Source of the DNA: a virus
Reading direction: 5' to 3' (one strand)
Virus record (IMG/VR): IMGVR_UViG_3300025115_000003
Span: 21,694 to 85,693 of that record
Length of the DNA: 64,000 nt
In this document: piece after piece, positions 24,435 to 35,300 of the stretch
How positions within the stretch are numbered: position 1 is the stretch's first letter
How the letters are laid out: every line of letters starts with the position of its first letter
Position numbers and translations under genes: made by a program
The notes under the pieces: model-generated
What the model was told of the DNA's origin: nothing
What the model saw: the letters and a program-made list of their open reading frames with translations, nothing else
The model's database searches: none

Positions 24435-24690
24435 ATTTACGGTAACAAACCCATAGGATAAGGATGCATGATCGGGAATGGAGTTATTGTAACAGATTGT
24501 AATTAGATACCAGATGAGGATTCCCATTTGATATATCTTCTTATCCTATGGGTTTAGCTTCATTCTAACAATAGCAAATTATCAAATATATCCCAATATT
24601 AAATATTTTTAATATGCTCCCAGATTCAAGCTAATAAGCCATACAGCTAAAATTTAAGCCTTTTATAATATACCGACAAGTGTAAATAAA
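24435..24690. other. gene-free convergence zone
   Basis: No gene-like frame is visible on either strand between the two blocks. The left part holds the nested inverted repeat described separately; the rest (24,560-24,690) is AT-rich with no tRNA-like T arm and no host-type promoter. It could encode a structured noncoding RNA or hold an origin or packaging signal; nothing in the sequence decides. Confidence 0.5.
24447..24555. repeat. large inverted repeat with 16-bp arms (motif copies 2 and 3)
   Basis: The left arm is AAACCCATAGGATAAG (24,447-24,462); the right arm is its perfect complement (24,540-24,555). Inside, GGGAAT (24,474-24,479) can pair with ATTCCC (24,520-24,525), so a two-tier stem with a loop of about 40 nt is possible. 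The arm sequence equals the motif at 2,594-2,609. The large loop argues against a simple terminator. Confidence 0.7.
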
Positions 24691-24722
24691 AAAAGAGTAG
24701 GATTAAATCTTCCTACTCTTTT
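24691..24722. terminator. bidirectional terminator, ends the leftward block
   Basis: AAAAGAGTAGGA (24,691-24,702) pairs perfectly with TCCTACTCTTTT (24,711-24,722) around 8 nt, with A and T tracts on both sides. It would stop leftward late transcripts 22 bases after the last late gene and could also stop rightward read-through. Confidence 0.9.
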
Positions 24723-24744
24723 TATTTAATTTAAGTATTAATAT

Positions 24745-27700
24745 CTATTCATCATCTTCATCCAGGACATTTTCAATTACATTTGTAATTATAGTATTTT
24801 GTCTAACAGAGGTTGTTCCTAAGTAATTTAATTTAGGTAATTGATTAGTAAAAGGAAATACTTTAGCCCATTTTACATAAGGGGGTTGTCCTCTATATTC
24901 ATCATCTGTTATGTATCTTATAGTTCCATGCATAGCAAATAATAAGTCAGATATAGATTTAGTTATAGGTACAGGGTCTTTTAATACATTGTAGGCAGTC
25001 ATAGGACTCATATAAAAATATATATCTTGTTCAGCCCTATATATTTGATTAGCTAATAACATAGCTGTATAATCATATAAGTTCTTTTTATCATCGTCTT
25101 CTTCAATTGAAGATTTAAGTAATGTTGTTAATAATAATAGATTAGCAGCCATTGTTATTTCAGCTAAATTTTTACGCATATTTTCTTTATCTACATCAGA
25201 TAATCCATCAAACGCATTCTTTTTGTAACTTAATTGTTTAAGTAGTGTAACAATTGATTTACTAAAACCTAAGTCTGAATAAGTAACCCATCTACCTTTA
25301 ATTCTTCTGTCTAATTGAGGATCGTATCTTTCTGCATAAAATCTACTTACTACACCCATAGGAATCCAACTTCTAAATTGGAATAACATTCTGCCTATTA
25401 GTACTTTCTTTGCTTGTAAAGGACTGGATGGATCATAATTACCATGTAAATATTTATTCATTTGAATAATCTTAGCCCTTAATTTAGTAAACTCATTCTT
25501 TTCATCTGCCTTTATGTTTTCATCATTCCATTTTATTGCATCTTCTTCTGTAAATTTAGATTTATCTATTTTTCCTTGATCGTTAAATAAATCCCATACA
25601 CTCATTTCACCTTGTTTAGTATATACTTTTTGTTTTAATGCTGTAGCAATAGCACTTACTCCTTGTACAAAATATTCAGTTTTATTTTGAATTATATATG
25701 GGTCAAGATTACGTAAAGGTCTTGTTCGAGATTCAGAACTTTCTGCATCATATCTAATATCTACTGTTTCAAATAGTACATCTAAATTAGATAAATAATT
25801 AAATACTTTGTTATTAGTAGGATTTTGACCTAAACTTTTAAGCATTATTCCAAGTGCTTGAAGTAGTTGTTTATTTCCATATTCTTTATCTCCGTTAGCA
25901 TGAACAATGTTAGATACCATACCAAAGGATATGTTAGCAATACCAGCAGCTAAGTTAAGACCCATACCTTTTAATTGGGTAAGTTTCATTAACATTTCAC
26001 CTAAATTTTGATATACTAAACTTTTACCTCCTAATTCTTTATATCGTTCGGATAAGTATTTCATTTTCTGTTCATATACAGCCTTTGATCGAGTTTTAAT
26101 ATGAGATTCAGCCATAGAAATGTTAAGTTCAGAGTTATCATCTGTATATTCCATAGCTACTTCTCCTTCATAATCATATACAGTTACACTACCATCTTCA
26201 TTAGCTTCATATCTAAACAACTCATTATCTTCAAGTCGTCTCTCTAATTCATCTCGCATCATTTCAATTTCTCTGGCTAATTGATATTTTTTAAGTCTAT
26301 CTTTATGAGTAGAACCCATGAACTTTTCTATTTCTGCAACTACTTCATCGTAATTTTCATAGTTTTTTAAACTACTATCAAAACCAAATATTTTTTTATC
26401 GCTTGGTTTACCTTTATTAACTCTTTCTCCGTACATTATAGCGTCTATTGTAAATCGAGCCCACTGTTTAGTTTTAAGTCCTTCTTTCTCTAATCTAATT
26501 TCTTTACCGTCTATGTTTAATTGAGGTTTACCTGACTTTCTATTTTCTTCTATTTCGGCAGCTTTTTCTAATACAGAATATAATACCTCAACTTTATCTC
26601 TTACTTGGTTCTTATAGTCATAATTAATAGCTACATCCATGAACAAAATAAGCATCTTCTCTAAGTCCATAGTACGATCTTCTATTGGTACAGGACTAAT
26701 ATATTTAAGTGGAATATTCTTTTCTAATTCTCCTGTTAATTTACGAGAAGAATATTTTCTTTCTTGAGTTGCATTTAATTCAGCTATTTCTTTTGTAGTA
26801 AAACTATCTAACATTTTATTGCCAATTAACTCTACTTTTTGTCCAATTGTAGCACCTGTTAACTCTTCAATTAAAGATTTATGTACATTTGCCAAAAAGT
26901 TATAAGGTAGGTCTGCTCTTACTTGATCGGGAAGCATCTTCATACCTGATGCCATCATAGATTTATATAAGGTAAAAAATGTATGTAAAGTTTTATCTTT
27001 AATTACTGTTTCAAACTTAGAGTCAAAATATCCAGTATCTTTATTAGTCCCTTGTTCTATTTTACGAGGAAATCTTTTAATCCATCTATTATTAGGATAA
27101 TTACCTATTTCTCTAAAGTTTGAATCTTTAAATGCTACATTGATAGCTACAATTGGATCATTTTCACCATACCAATCGGCTTTAGCAGAATCTTTATTTG
27201 TAATAGTAGTATCTAAATCTATTTGTTCATATACATTAGCTTTTTCTTCCACATATCTTTGGTATCTTTCTTTAGCTTCTTCGATAAATTCATCTGCTAA
27301 TTCCTCACCCCATTCTTTAGCTAAGTATGCTCTGTATTCTCTTTCATTCCTATATTTATATTTATCAGGATTATCTGGTTTTTTAATATTAGATACATTT
27401 AAAAATCTTAAATCAATTACAATTGTTTTTGCATGATGGGCATCTACAATTTTAGCAATTTTATCTTTTTTCTGTTCAGCACTTAATCCTATATCGTTTC
27501 TTATTTTATTTAGTTGCATTTTATATTGATTCTCTTCTGTTACCCATTTATCAGAAAACCTATCAATAAATCCTCCTGTATATTTAACTTTCATTTGGGC
27601 TTTAAGTATATCTATTTGGGTAAGAGTAGTTTCTTTATTTTCTCCATATGGATATTTATCCCTTTTAATCTGTGATTCTAACTTTTCAATTCTTTCTTTT

Positions 27701-30700
27701 AATGAAACTAAGTCATAAGTTTGCCAAAATAAATCATAATCTTTACCCACTTTAGCAAAAGCGGCTTTATCTTCTCTAAGTGCTTTGAAGAATTTGGTAA
27801 TAGTATCTAATATGTTTCTCTTTGTAGTTATTTGATTATTTTGAGAAAGTTTAACTGCATCATCAATAGCCATTACTATCTTATTATTAGACATGGAAGT
27901 ATCTAAAGTTAAAGTAGTTATTTGACCTTGATCTTTTATATCGGTTAAATCTTTTCGAGTAACTTCTAATTTAGGTAATTGTTCGTTTATAACATCTTTT
28001 GCATAATCTAAAGATATATTATAATGTTTATTACTTAATAAATCTGCTTTATTTCCTAATTGTTGATATATAGTTACAGATACAGAATTAGGATTATCTA
28101 ATTCTTCTTGTGGTATTAAAGCACGAGTGAATTTAAATTGCCACATTTCAATTAAGTTACCTGCTAATCTTAACTCAGCAGGATTAATAGTAGGAGAATC
28201 CAAAAGATTTGCTACATATGTTAATTGTCTATTAGCAATTTCTTTAATAGATTCTATACTTCTATTTTCAACTAATGCTTGTCTGTCTTTGTACAATTCG
28301 TTAATTCTGTTCCAAATATTAATTTTATGTGCCGTAGGAGTATTTTTAGTTAATCCTGCTCTTAAGGTAGATATTCTATTATTTATAGCTAATCTTAATT
28401 TAGTAATAACAGGGTCTTCTTCAGTTGGAGTATCTTCTAAACTGTATGAGTCATTGTATAAATCATCATTGCTTTCTAAATGATTTATATATTCAGCTAC
28501 AACTTTTTCATCTACTGTAACTTGATTATTTTCAGTTTTAAATACAGGAAAATTAGTATAATATTGATGATTAAATTTTGCTGTATTTTCAGGAGTTATA
28601 TTATTTGTATTTAATATAATATTAGCTTTAGAAATTTCTGTAGATATAGGATCAATTATTTTTGATTCTGAATTAGCAAATTCTGTTACTTGATTATGAA
28701 TGTCTGAATCATCAAGAGGTAAATTAAAATTAGAAGGTAATTTTTGAAAAATTAAATCATCTGCTCCAAAGTTATCATACGCTTGTGTAGAATAAGAATT
28801 ACTTATACGTTTAACCTCACTTCTAATTAAACTTCTTGGGTACTTCTTAGCTACTTCTTTAAGTTTAGCTATTTTAATGTTTGTAATAGCTTGGTGTGTA
28901 TATTCTTTATTTAACCTATGTTCATTCTTTTGAGATATAATTTCTTCAATTATATAAGGTTCATTTATATCAAAAAAGTCATCGCTTTTAGCTATTTCTA
29001 AAGCTTCTTCCATAGTATCCCCAAAAGAATAAGAAGCATTACCTTGTTTTACAAAATATTCTTTTTGGTTTTCATCAAATAATGTTCTAAGTGCTACTTT
29101 ATGAATACTTTCTTTTAAAGTTTTATCAGTTTGAGTTGGTTGAATGCCATCATATCCTTCTAAAAAATATGAATCTTGGATAGTATAAGAATTTTCATCT
29201 CTATTCCACTTAGAAGCATGAAGTTTTACAAATGCTTTGGCTTTTTCTAACGTATCCTTGCGCATTTGTTCTACACCATTATATATAACAGAATAAGCCT
29301 TCCTTCTTTTTTCTTTAGATTCTTTAACTTCAGGTTTATTTAACTTACCATATTTTTGATCAAGTATAGAATTAATACTATCAATAATCTTTTTAGTAGA
29401 GGAAGGTATATCATTATCATATTCTAATCTAAAATTACTACCTGTAAGAGATATACCTAATTCATTATGATGACCTTCTAAATTATCTATAATAGATGCA
29501 AGGTTAGGTTGTACACTATGTATATTATGCATTCCTGGATATTTGGTATAACTAACTCCAAGTAATTCAGATTTTTTATCTTTACTTACTTTTTTAGAAG
29601 CATCCCATACACTACCACTAAATACATCAGTATCAGCCGCCCATTTAATATCTTCAGATTTAGGATAAATTTTAAATTTAATTTTACCTCCGCCACCTTC
29701 CATGTGTGGAATAATTCTATCAATAGGTTTAGTAAATGCAGATATAGTAAATTCCCCACCAGCTTTTTGATTATCTTCTATGTGTTGCAATAGATTTTGC
29801 ATCATGAGATTTACATCAAAATCACTATAAGCTCCTACAACAGATATAAATTCTTGACCTCTACTATAAACTTCTTCTGGATTATATTGAATGTTATTTA
29901 CTTTTTTCCATTCTTCTATAATTTCTTTAGATTGTTCATATTCTTTATTTTTTTCTATAAACTCCTTAATAAATACAGTAGTGTTTTTAAAATACCCAGC
30001 ATAAGAATCAACGTATTCTATATTACCTATATTTTTTTTGTGGATATAGTTATCTCCATCCCGTACTACAATTATTGGAGCATTGATGCTATCATATTCG
30101 TCTTTAGATGAAGGTTCTCTTAATCTATTATCATTTTGATCAACTTGTTTTAAGATATCTAAATTCATATTACTCAAATCAACATCTTCAACACTTTTAG
30201 CTAAATTACTAATATGTTTACTTGCTTCTGCATAAGTTTTAAATTGTTGATTATCTGGTGTAGTATATACTACTTCATTTCCTGGTAATATAAGTTTAGA
30301 ATTACTATAAGCTAATAAATCAGCAATATCACCTAATGTCATATTATCAGGTAAGTTATCTATCTCTACTTCTTTTTGACCTAAAAGCTGTTTTACAAAA
30401 GCTTTCATTTCTTTAAGAAGTCTTTTAAGTAAAGATATTAATTTACCATCCTTAACTTTATCTAATCTATTAGCAGTATATAATCCAAGTAATTCTACAA
30501 TAGCTTCTTCTTTATTATTTTCTTTATGTTGCTCTAAATAACTATCATATTCTTCTTGTGAATAAAAATCAGGAAATGAAACATTTTCATCTTTACTGTA
30601 TGTAGAACTATTTATATCTTTTGGTAAATATGTTTTATTAATCCTATCTAATACCTCTTTACCTTTACCATATTCAAGTTCTTTGAGTAAGTTTTGGTAT

Positions 30701-32301
30701 AGTTGTATATTTTTACCAATAGATTTTAAATTGTTTATATATTGCTCTGCTTCTTCTTTTGTTTCAAAAAAATTAATATCTCCTAAATTTACATCGCTAT
30801 AAGATTCTACATAATATTTAGGATAACCTTGTTTAGTATAGTCTTCTGAATTTTCTTTAATTTCATATTTAAGATTAGTAAAAGGTACTCCATTTTTAAT
30901 AGTTCTAATAATAGGATGCCCTAGTATTTCATGTATAGGAGTATCTAATGTAGCATAAGTTAAATTAATTACAGCAGTATTATTTTCTAATTTACCTTTA
31001 TATTGTTTAGTTCTATCAGATTCAAATCTTACAGGAATCCCTATTCTATCAGACATTCTTGCTGCTAAATCTCTGATAGTTTTTTCAGAGGCTACATACT
31101 CTTCTTGTTCTCTACCTTGTGGTAATTGATATTGTGTATTATTTGATTTATTAACAAACTCTTTAAATCCTTGTATATCTTGTTTACTCTCTAATATGTG
31201 GATTTGTTCTGGTTCAAATACACTATATGATTTAGAACCTTTATCCTCTACAAAATTTATATATATATAAGAATCATGATTTTTCCATAAAGCTACTCTT
31301 TCAGGAATAGATTTATCAGGTAATCCAAACATATCACTTTCTTCTTTTGGTAAATATCCATTTTCATATAACCAATTATCTAAATAGCCAACTGTCTTTA
31401 TAAGTTCATAGGGGTCAGGTTGCTCACCTGCCGAATCTAATTCCCAATCAAAATCTGCATCTGTAATTATAGGTTTTTCTATATTTAAGAGTACAGGGTA
31501 AATATTTTCAGTAGTAGATTTTCTTATTTCTTTAATTGTTTTTAATCTTTCTTTAGCTGCTTTTAATGTACCAAAGTGTATGTTATTATACATTTTCATA
31601 AACTTTTCAAAAGTAGCGTTAGTACCATGATAAACAATATCCTTTACTTTACTATTAGGAAATATAGTATCAAGATATTGAGAATAAAGAATTTGTGCTT
31701 GTTGTTTTTGTTGAGGGGTTATTTGATTAGGTTGAAATGAAGTTCTATTTTTCCATATATATCCACCACTTTCGGATTGATTATATCCCTTTAATTTAGA
31801 ATTTACAATAGGAAGTTCCAATTTATCTGCAACTGCTTGATAAATATATTTAGTCAATCCTTTACCTTGATGCTCTTGAGGAAGTCTTATCATTCCAACA
31901 ACAACTTCTCCATTTTTAATAACAACATTCATTTCTCCTAAACCAGCAACTCCATCTTGAGATGTTATAGATTTACCATTATAGGATATTATTATGTTTT
32001 GCACTTTTCCAAAATCCCTATCAGCACTTCTACCCAATTCAATAGAAATTCCGTTATAATCAGATTTAAATCCAACAGCTTCATATACAGCATTAGCTAA
32101 TTCAGGATTAGATTCAAATAGTTCTGTTACTCCTGGTTTAATAAAAGGTTTAATATCTAATTCCTCTAAAGTAGGAAATTTATCAACCCCATTCTCTTTT
32201 TGCCAAACTCCTATCTTAGCAGCTAATACATAAGGATTAATTCCACTTTCTTCTACCAGTTTAATAAAATCTGGACTATTTTTATTTATACAATTTACCA
32301 T
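24745..32301 (-). CDS. giant polyvalent virion protein with GNAT-, ART- and zincin-like domains
   Basis: The 2518-residue product starts with a leader common in phage polyvalent proteins (NSPDFIKLVEESGINP). Next come a GNAT-like acetyltransferase region (about 100-200; HQGKGLTKYIYQAV near 142), an ADP-ribosyltransferase-like region (VYHGTNATFEKF, YHGTN at 224-228, then a phenylalanine-glycine-rich loop), and a metallopeptidase-like HEILGH (457-462), an HExxxH motif like that of dipeptidyl peptidase III. The remaining 2000 residues are long, mostly helical and lack known motifs; they resemble cargo proteins ejected by crAss-like virions. It ends in TAG and directly follows the RNA polymerase gene. 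Catalytic activity of the N-terminal domains is inferred from motifs only. Confidence 0.75.
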   Translation of the reverse strand: MVNCINKNSPDFIKLVEESGINPYVLAAKIGVWQKENGVDKFPTLEELDIKPFIKPGVTELFESNPELANAVYEAVGFKSDYNGISIELGRSADRDFGKVQNIIISYNGKSITSQDGVAGLGEMNVVIKNGEVVVGMIRLPQEHQGKGLTKYIYQAVADKLELPIVNSKLKGYNQSESGGYIWKNRTSFQPNQITPQQKQQAQILYSQYLDTIFPNSKVKDIVYHGTNATFEKFMKMYNNIHFGTLKAAKERLKTIKEIRKSTTENIYPVLLNIEKPIITDADFDWELDSAGEQPDPYELIKTVGYLDNWLYENGYLPKEESDMFGLPDKSIPERVALWKNHDSYIYINFVEDKGSKSYSVFEPEQIHILESKQDIQGFKEFVNKSNNTQYQLPQGREQEEYVASEKTIRDLAARMSDRIGIPVRFESDRTKQYKGKLENNTAVINLTYATLDTPIHEILGHPIIRTIKNGVPFTNLKYEIKENSEDYTKQGYPKYYVESYSDVNLGDINFFETKEEAEQYINNLKSIGKNIQLYQNLLKELEYGKGKEVLDRINKTYLPKDINSSTYSKDENVSFPDFYSQEEYDSYLEQHKENNKEEAIVELLGLYTANRLDKVKDGKLISLLKRLLKEMKAFVKQLLGQKEVEIDNLPDNMTLGDIADLLAYSNSKLILPGNEVVYTTPDNQQFKTYAEASKHISNLAKSVEDVDLSNMNLDILKQVDQNDNRLREPSSKDEYDSINAPIIVVRDGDNYIHKKNIGNIEYVDSYAGYFKNTTVFIKEFIEKNKEYEQSKEIIEEWKKVNNIQYNPEEVYSRGQEFISVVGAYSDFDVNLMMQNLLQHIEDNQKAGGEFTISAFTKPIDRIIPHMEGGGGKIKFKIYPKSEDIKWAADTDVFSGSVWDASKKVSKDKKSELLGVSYTKYPGMHNIHSVQPNLASIIDNLEGHHNELGISLTGSNFRLEYDNDIPSSTKKIIDSINSILDQKYGKLNKPEVKESKEKRRKAYSVIYNGVEQMRKDTLEKAKAFVKLHASKWNRDENSYTIQDSYFLEGYDGIQPTQTDKTLKESIHKVALRTLFDENQKEYFVKQGNASYSFGDTMEEALEIAKSDDFFDINEPYIIEEIISQKNEHRLNKEYTHQAITNIKIAKLKEVAKKYPRSLIRSEVKRISNSYSTQAYDNFGADDLIFQKLPSNFNLPLDDSDIHNQVTEFANSESKIIDPISTEISKANIILNTNNITPENTAKFNHQYYTNFPVFKTENNQVTVDEKVVAEYINHLESNDDLYNDSYSLEDTPTEEDPVITKLRLAINNRISTLRAGLTKNTPTAHKINIWNRINELYKDRQALVENRSIESIKEIANRQLTYVANLLDSPTINPAELRLAGNLIEMWQFKFTRALIPQEELDNPNSVSVTIYQQLGNKADLLSNKHYNISLDYAKDVINEQLPKLEVTRKDLTDIKDQGQITTLTLDTSMSNNKIVMAIDDAVKLSQNNQITTKRNILDTITKFFKALREDKAAFAKVGKDYDLFWQTYDLVSLKERIEKLESQIKRDKYPYGENKETTLTQIDILKAQMKVKYTGGFIDRFSDKWVTEENQYKMQLNKIRNDIGLSAEQKKDKIAKIVDAHHAKTIVIDLRFLNVSNIKKPDNPDKYKYRNEREYRAYLAKEWGEELADEFIEEAKERYQRYVEEKANVYEQIDLDTTITNKDSAKADWYGENDPIVAINVAFKDSNFREIGNYPNNRWIKRFPRKIEQGTNKDTGYFDSKFETVIKDKTLHTFFTLYKSMMASGMKMLPDQVRADLPYNFLANVHKSLIEELTGATIGQKVELIGNKMLDSFTTKEIAELNATQERKYSSRKLTGELEKNIPLKYISPVPIEDRTMDLEKMLILFMDVAINYDYKNQVRDKVEVLYSVLEKAAEIEENRKSGKPQLNIDGKEIRLEKEGLKTKQWARFTIDAIMYGERVNKGKPSDKKIFGFDSSLKNYENYDEVVAEIEKFMGSTHKDRLKKYQLAREIEMMRDELERRLEDNELFRYEANEDGSVTVYDYEGEVAMEYTDDNSELNISMAESHIKTRSKAVYEQKMKYLSERYKELGGKSLVYQNLGEMLMKLTQLKGMGLNLAAGIANISFGMVSNIVHANGDKEYGNKQLLQALGIMLKSLGQNPTNNKVFNYLSNLDVLFETVDIRYDAESSESRTRPLRNLDPYIIQNKTEYFVQGVSAIATALKQKVYTKQGEMSVWDLFNDQGKIDKSKFTEEDAIKWNDENIKADEKNEFTKLRAKIIQMNKYLHGNYDPSSPLQAKKVLIGRMLFQFRSWIPMGVVSRFYAERYDPQLDRRIKGRWVTYSDLGFSKSIVTLLKQLSYKKNAFDGLSDVDKENMRKNLAEITMAANLLLLTTLLKSSIEEDDDKKNLYDYTAMLLANQIYRAEQDIYFYMSPMTAYNVLKDPVPITKSISDLLFAMHGTIRYITDDEYRGQPPYVKWAKVFPFTNQLPKLNYLGTTSVRQNTIITNVIENVLDEDDE

Positions 32302-35300
32302 TTAATTACATTTTAAAAAGGTTTCTTTTTCTGCGGTTGACATTTCATTCCACATAGATTGAGTTATACCAAAATCTGATACAATATTACCATCATCTGT
32401 ATAAAGATTATCTACTGAATTAGGATCAGTATTTAAAAGTACAACATTAAATAATCCATTTTGTACAGGTCTAACTCCAAATTTAAACTTATATTTATTT
32501 CCTTGATTTAGAATACTTGCCCAATTTACTGCATTTTTATAAGGTATCTTTTTTAACTTACCCTCATTGTTTAAAAGTTTGTATTCTTGATAATAACGAT
32601 AAGCTATTAAAAAAGGAACTGGTCTATATTTATGATTACGTGGTATATTATTTGAAAATAAATTTAATTGATTAGAGTCATCTATATTAAATTCAGAAAA
32701 TAAATCTAATTGAGAAGATTGAGTAGAAGAAGATTGAGATTTTGTTACAAATCTATCTTTAAATTGTTGCTCATTGGATATATCTTTTCCTTCAATATTT
32801 CTAAAAGTCCAACCTTTTGGTGCTAAAATAGTTGTAGGAATACCTAATCTCATACCAGCCTTAGCTCCAGCTTCATCAAATCCAGTTTGTCCTCCAGTTC
32901 TAATATTTTCTATTTTATTTTTTAAATCAGGTGATTCTATAACTTCTTTTAATATTTTATAGGTCATTAAATCAATTTCTTCTTGATTCCAGCCTGCATC
33001 TTTCATTGTATAAATTCCATTTCCTGCAATATTTAAAGTTTTAGCATTAACTGAATTTAAAGCATCTACTATTGTTTTAACTTGAGTTTTAAAATTAGCA
33101 GTTTCGATATTAGAGGTTTCTGTTTTCTTTGGAACATTTAAAGCTATATATTTTTTATTTTGTTCTAATACAGATTTTTTAGTTAATTTTTCTCCTGCGC
33201 TATTGAAATTATAAGCAAAAGCAATAGTAGCATCTGCAGAAGCATTTTTAACAGTTCTTTCCTTGTATCCTGTACTTTGATCTTCTTGAAAGTCTATATC
33301 TTTTGTATCTTGTTGATTATTCCAATCATATTTATTAATTAAATAATCTAAAGCTGTAGCGTGAGAAGGTTCTCCTAATTCTTTGTAATATAGAATAGAT
33401 TTATCTTTTAATTCTCCTGATTTTAATTTTTCTCTAATCCATTCTGCTCTCGTATCTTGTGAATTAATAACCCAATCAATATATTTTTCAACAGCTTCTT
33501 TTATATTTTCTGTTTTAATTAAACCTTGTGTTTTACCAGCAGGGTCATGTGAGAATGGATTACCAAAATGTTTATTAGAATTTTTAATTCTTGTAGATAT
33601 AATATGAACTATAATACCATAAGCATTTGTAAAGGGGGAAGTTTGATCTTTAAGAGAACTCCAATTTTCAATTCTTACGTTTTTAGATACTGTTTTATTA
33701 CCTAATTTAGAATATATTTCTTCAGCTTCTGATTTAGGAGTATTACCTTCTTGTGTATTTTCAAACTTACTTTCTGTATTAACCTTTGGTTCAAGATTAA
33801 CTAATATTAAATCAAAAGCTGCACTAATAGTAGCTTCTAATGCACTATTAGGATTAACTTTAATATTAAATACTGCTAATACTCTTCTTACAATCTCCTT
33901 AGCAATTTCTTTAATTTCATCTAATATGCTACCTTCTTTTCTTATGATATTATTAAGTATTTCACTAAATGTCCCACCTTCTAATGCTTTTGCTACAAAT
34001 TCAGTATTAGATAATAAATTAATATATTGAAATTGAGTAGCTGTAAGTTTAGGTAATATTACATCTTCTCCTTTTTCTATTTTATGAATAGTAGATAAAT
34101 AATTTTCAGCAGCTTTTAGATTTCTATCGAAATATCTATCTGATGCTTTTAGCTCACTGATAATCCATTTACGAATATTATCTATTCTTGTGACTAATAC
34201 ATTTTCTTCAGCAGAATTTAATTTTCTATCTATATCCCAATTAACTAAAGTCTTTCTTAAAATTGCATGGTTAGTTTCATGAAGCAAAGTCATTATTTTA
34301 TCATCAATAGACATTTTACCAGTAGAATGTTTTGCTAAATTTATTTGTATGCCCTTACTATTAAATCTACCTTTAACATTCATATCATTATCAATAGTTA
34401 TAGGAACATCAATATCTCTTCTTTCGAGAACTCTACTATAGATTGTAGCAAGTTGTCTGTTATGAGCATTAACTCTATTATTAGATTTTACTTTATCCAA
34501 TGCTGCTTTCAAAGTAGGTTTTTCTAAAAATAAATTAACAAAAGATTGTTGCTTATTAGGTTTTTCTTCTGTTTCTGTTTTAATAACTTGAGGTTGATTA
34601 GCTTTAACTCCCATGTTATTTAATCCAATTATAGATAAACTATCTGGACTAATAGCATTAGCTTCAACAAAATTTAAACCATCTATGTTAAAACCACCTA
34701 ATACAGGAATCTTTTTGTATTTATAAAAATTACTATCTTTTCCATTTATTACTCCTGCTTGTAATTGATATAAGTGAGTAACAGTGTATTCCTTACTTAT
34801 ATTATTAGAAGTTATAGTTTCAGTTGAAGTAGTATGAAAAAATAAAGGGGGAATATTAGTTGTACTATAAGTAAAATCAGTAACAGTTCCAAAGCTATCT
34901 ACAATTTTAAGCTTAGGATCAATCTTATTTAATTTTATATCAGGAGTTTGATCAGGATTATGTTGAATATAAGCCTTAAATATATGATTTGGGTCTAACT
35001 CTGTTGTTCTTAATACATCAAAAAATCCAATGCTTTCTAAATACTCAAAAGAAATATCATTTCTATAATTAGCATTTACAGGTTGTCCTAAAACAAAAGT
35101 ATATTTAACTATATCTTGAGCAACCTTTCTAACATTAGCATCTTCATCTAACAATAAGTTATTTAAAGAGTTAACTATAGTCCTTCTGTCTAATCCTAAT
35201 TTAGAACCAAAGTTATGATTAATAGTATCAAAAAATGGATATTGTACAGATTTATTTAATCGTAGCGTATTAAGGAATGCATTATTCTTATACTTTGGGT

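Noticed and set aside
24435-24690. tRNA gene in the convergence zone
   Set aside because: No T-arm consensus or acceptor pairing could be found; the inverted repeat there has the wrong spacing.
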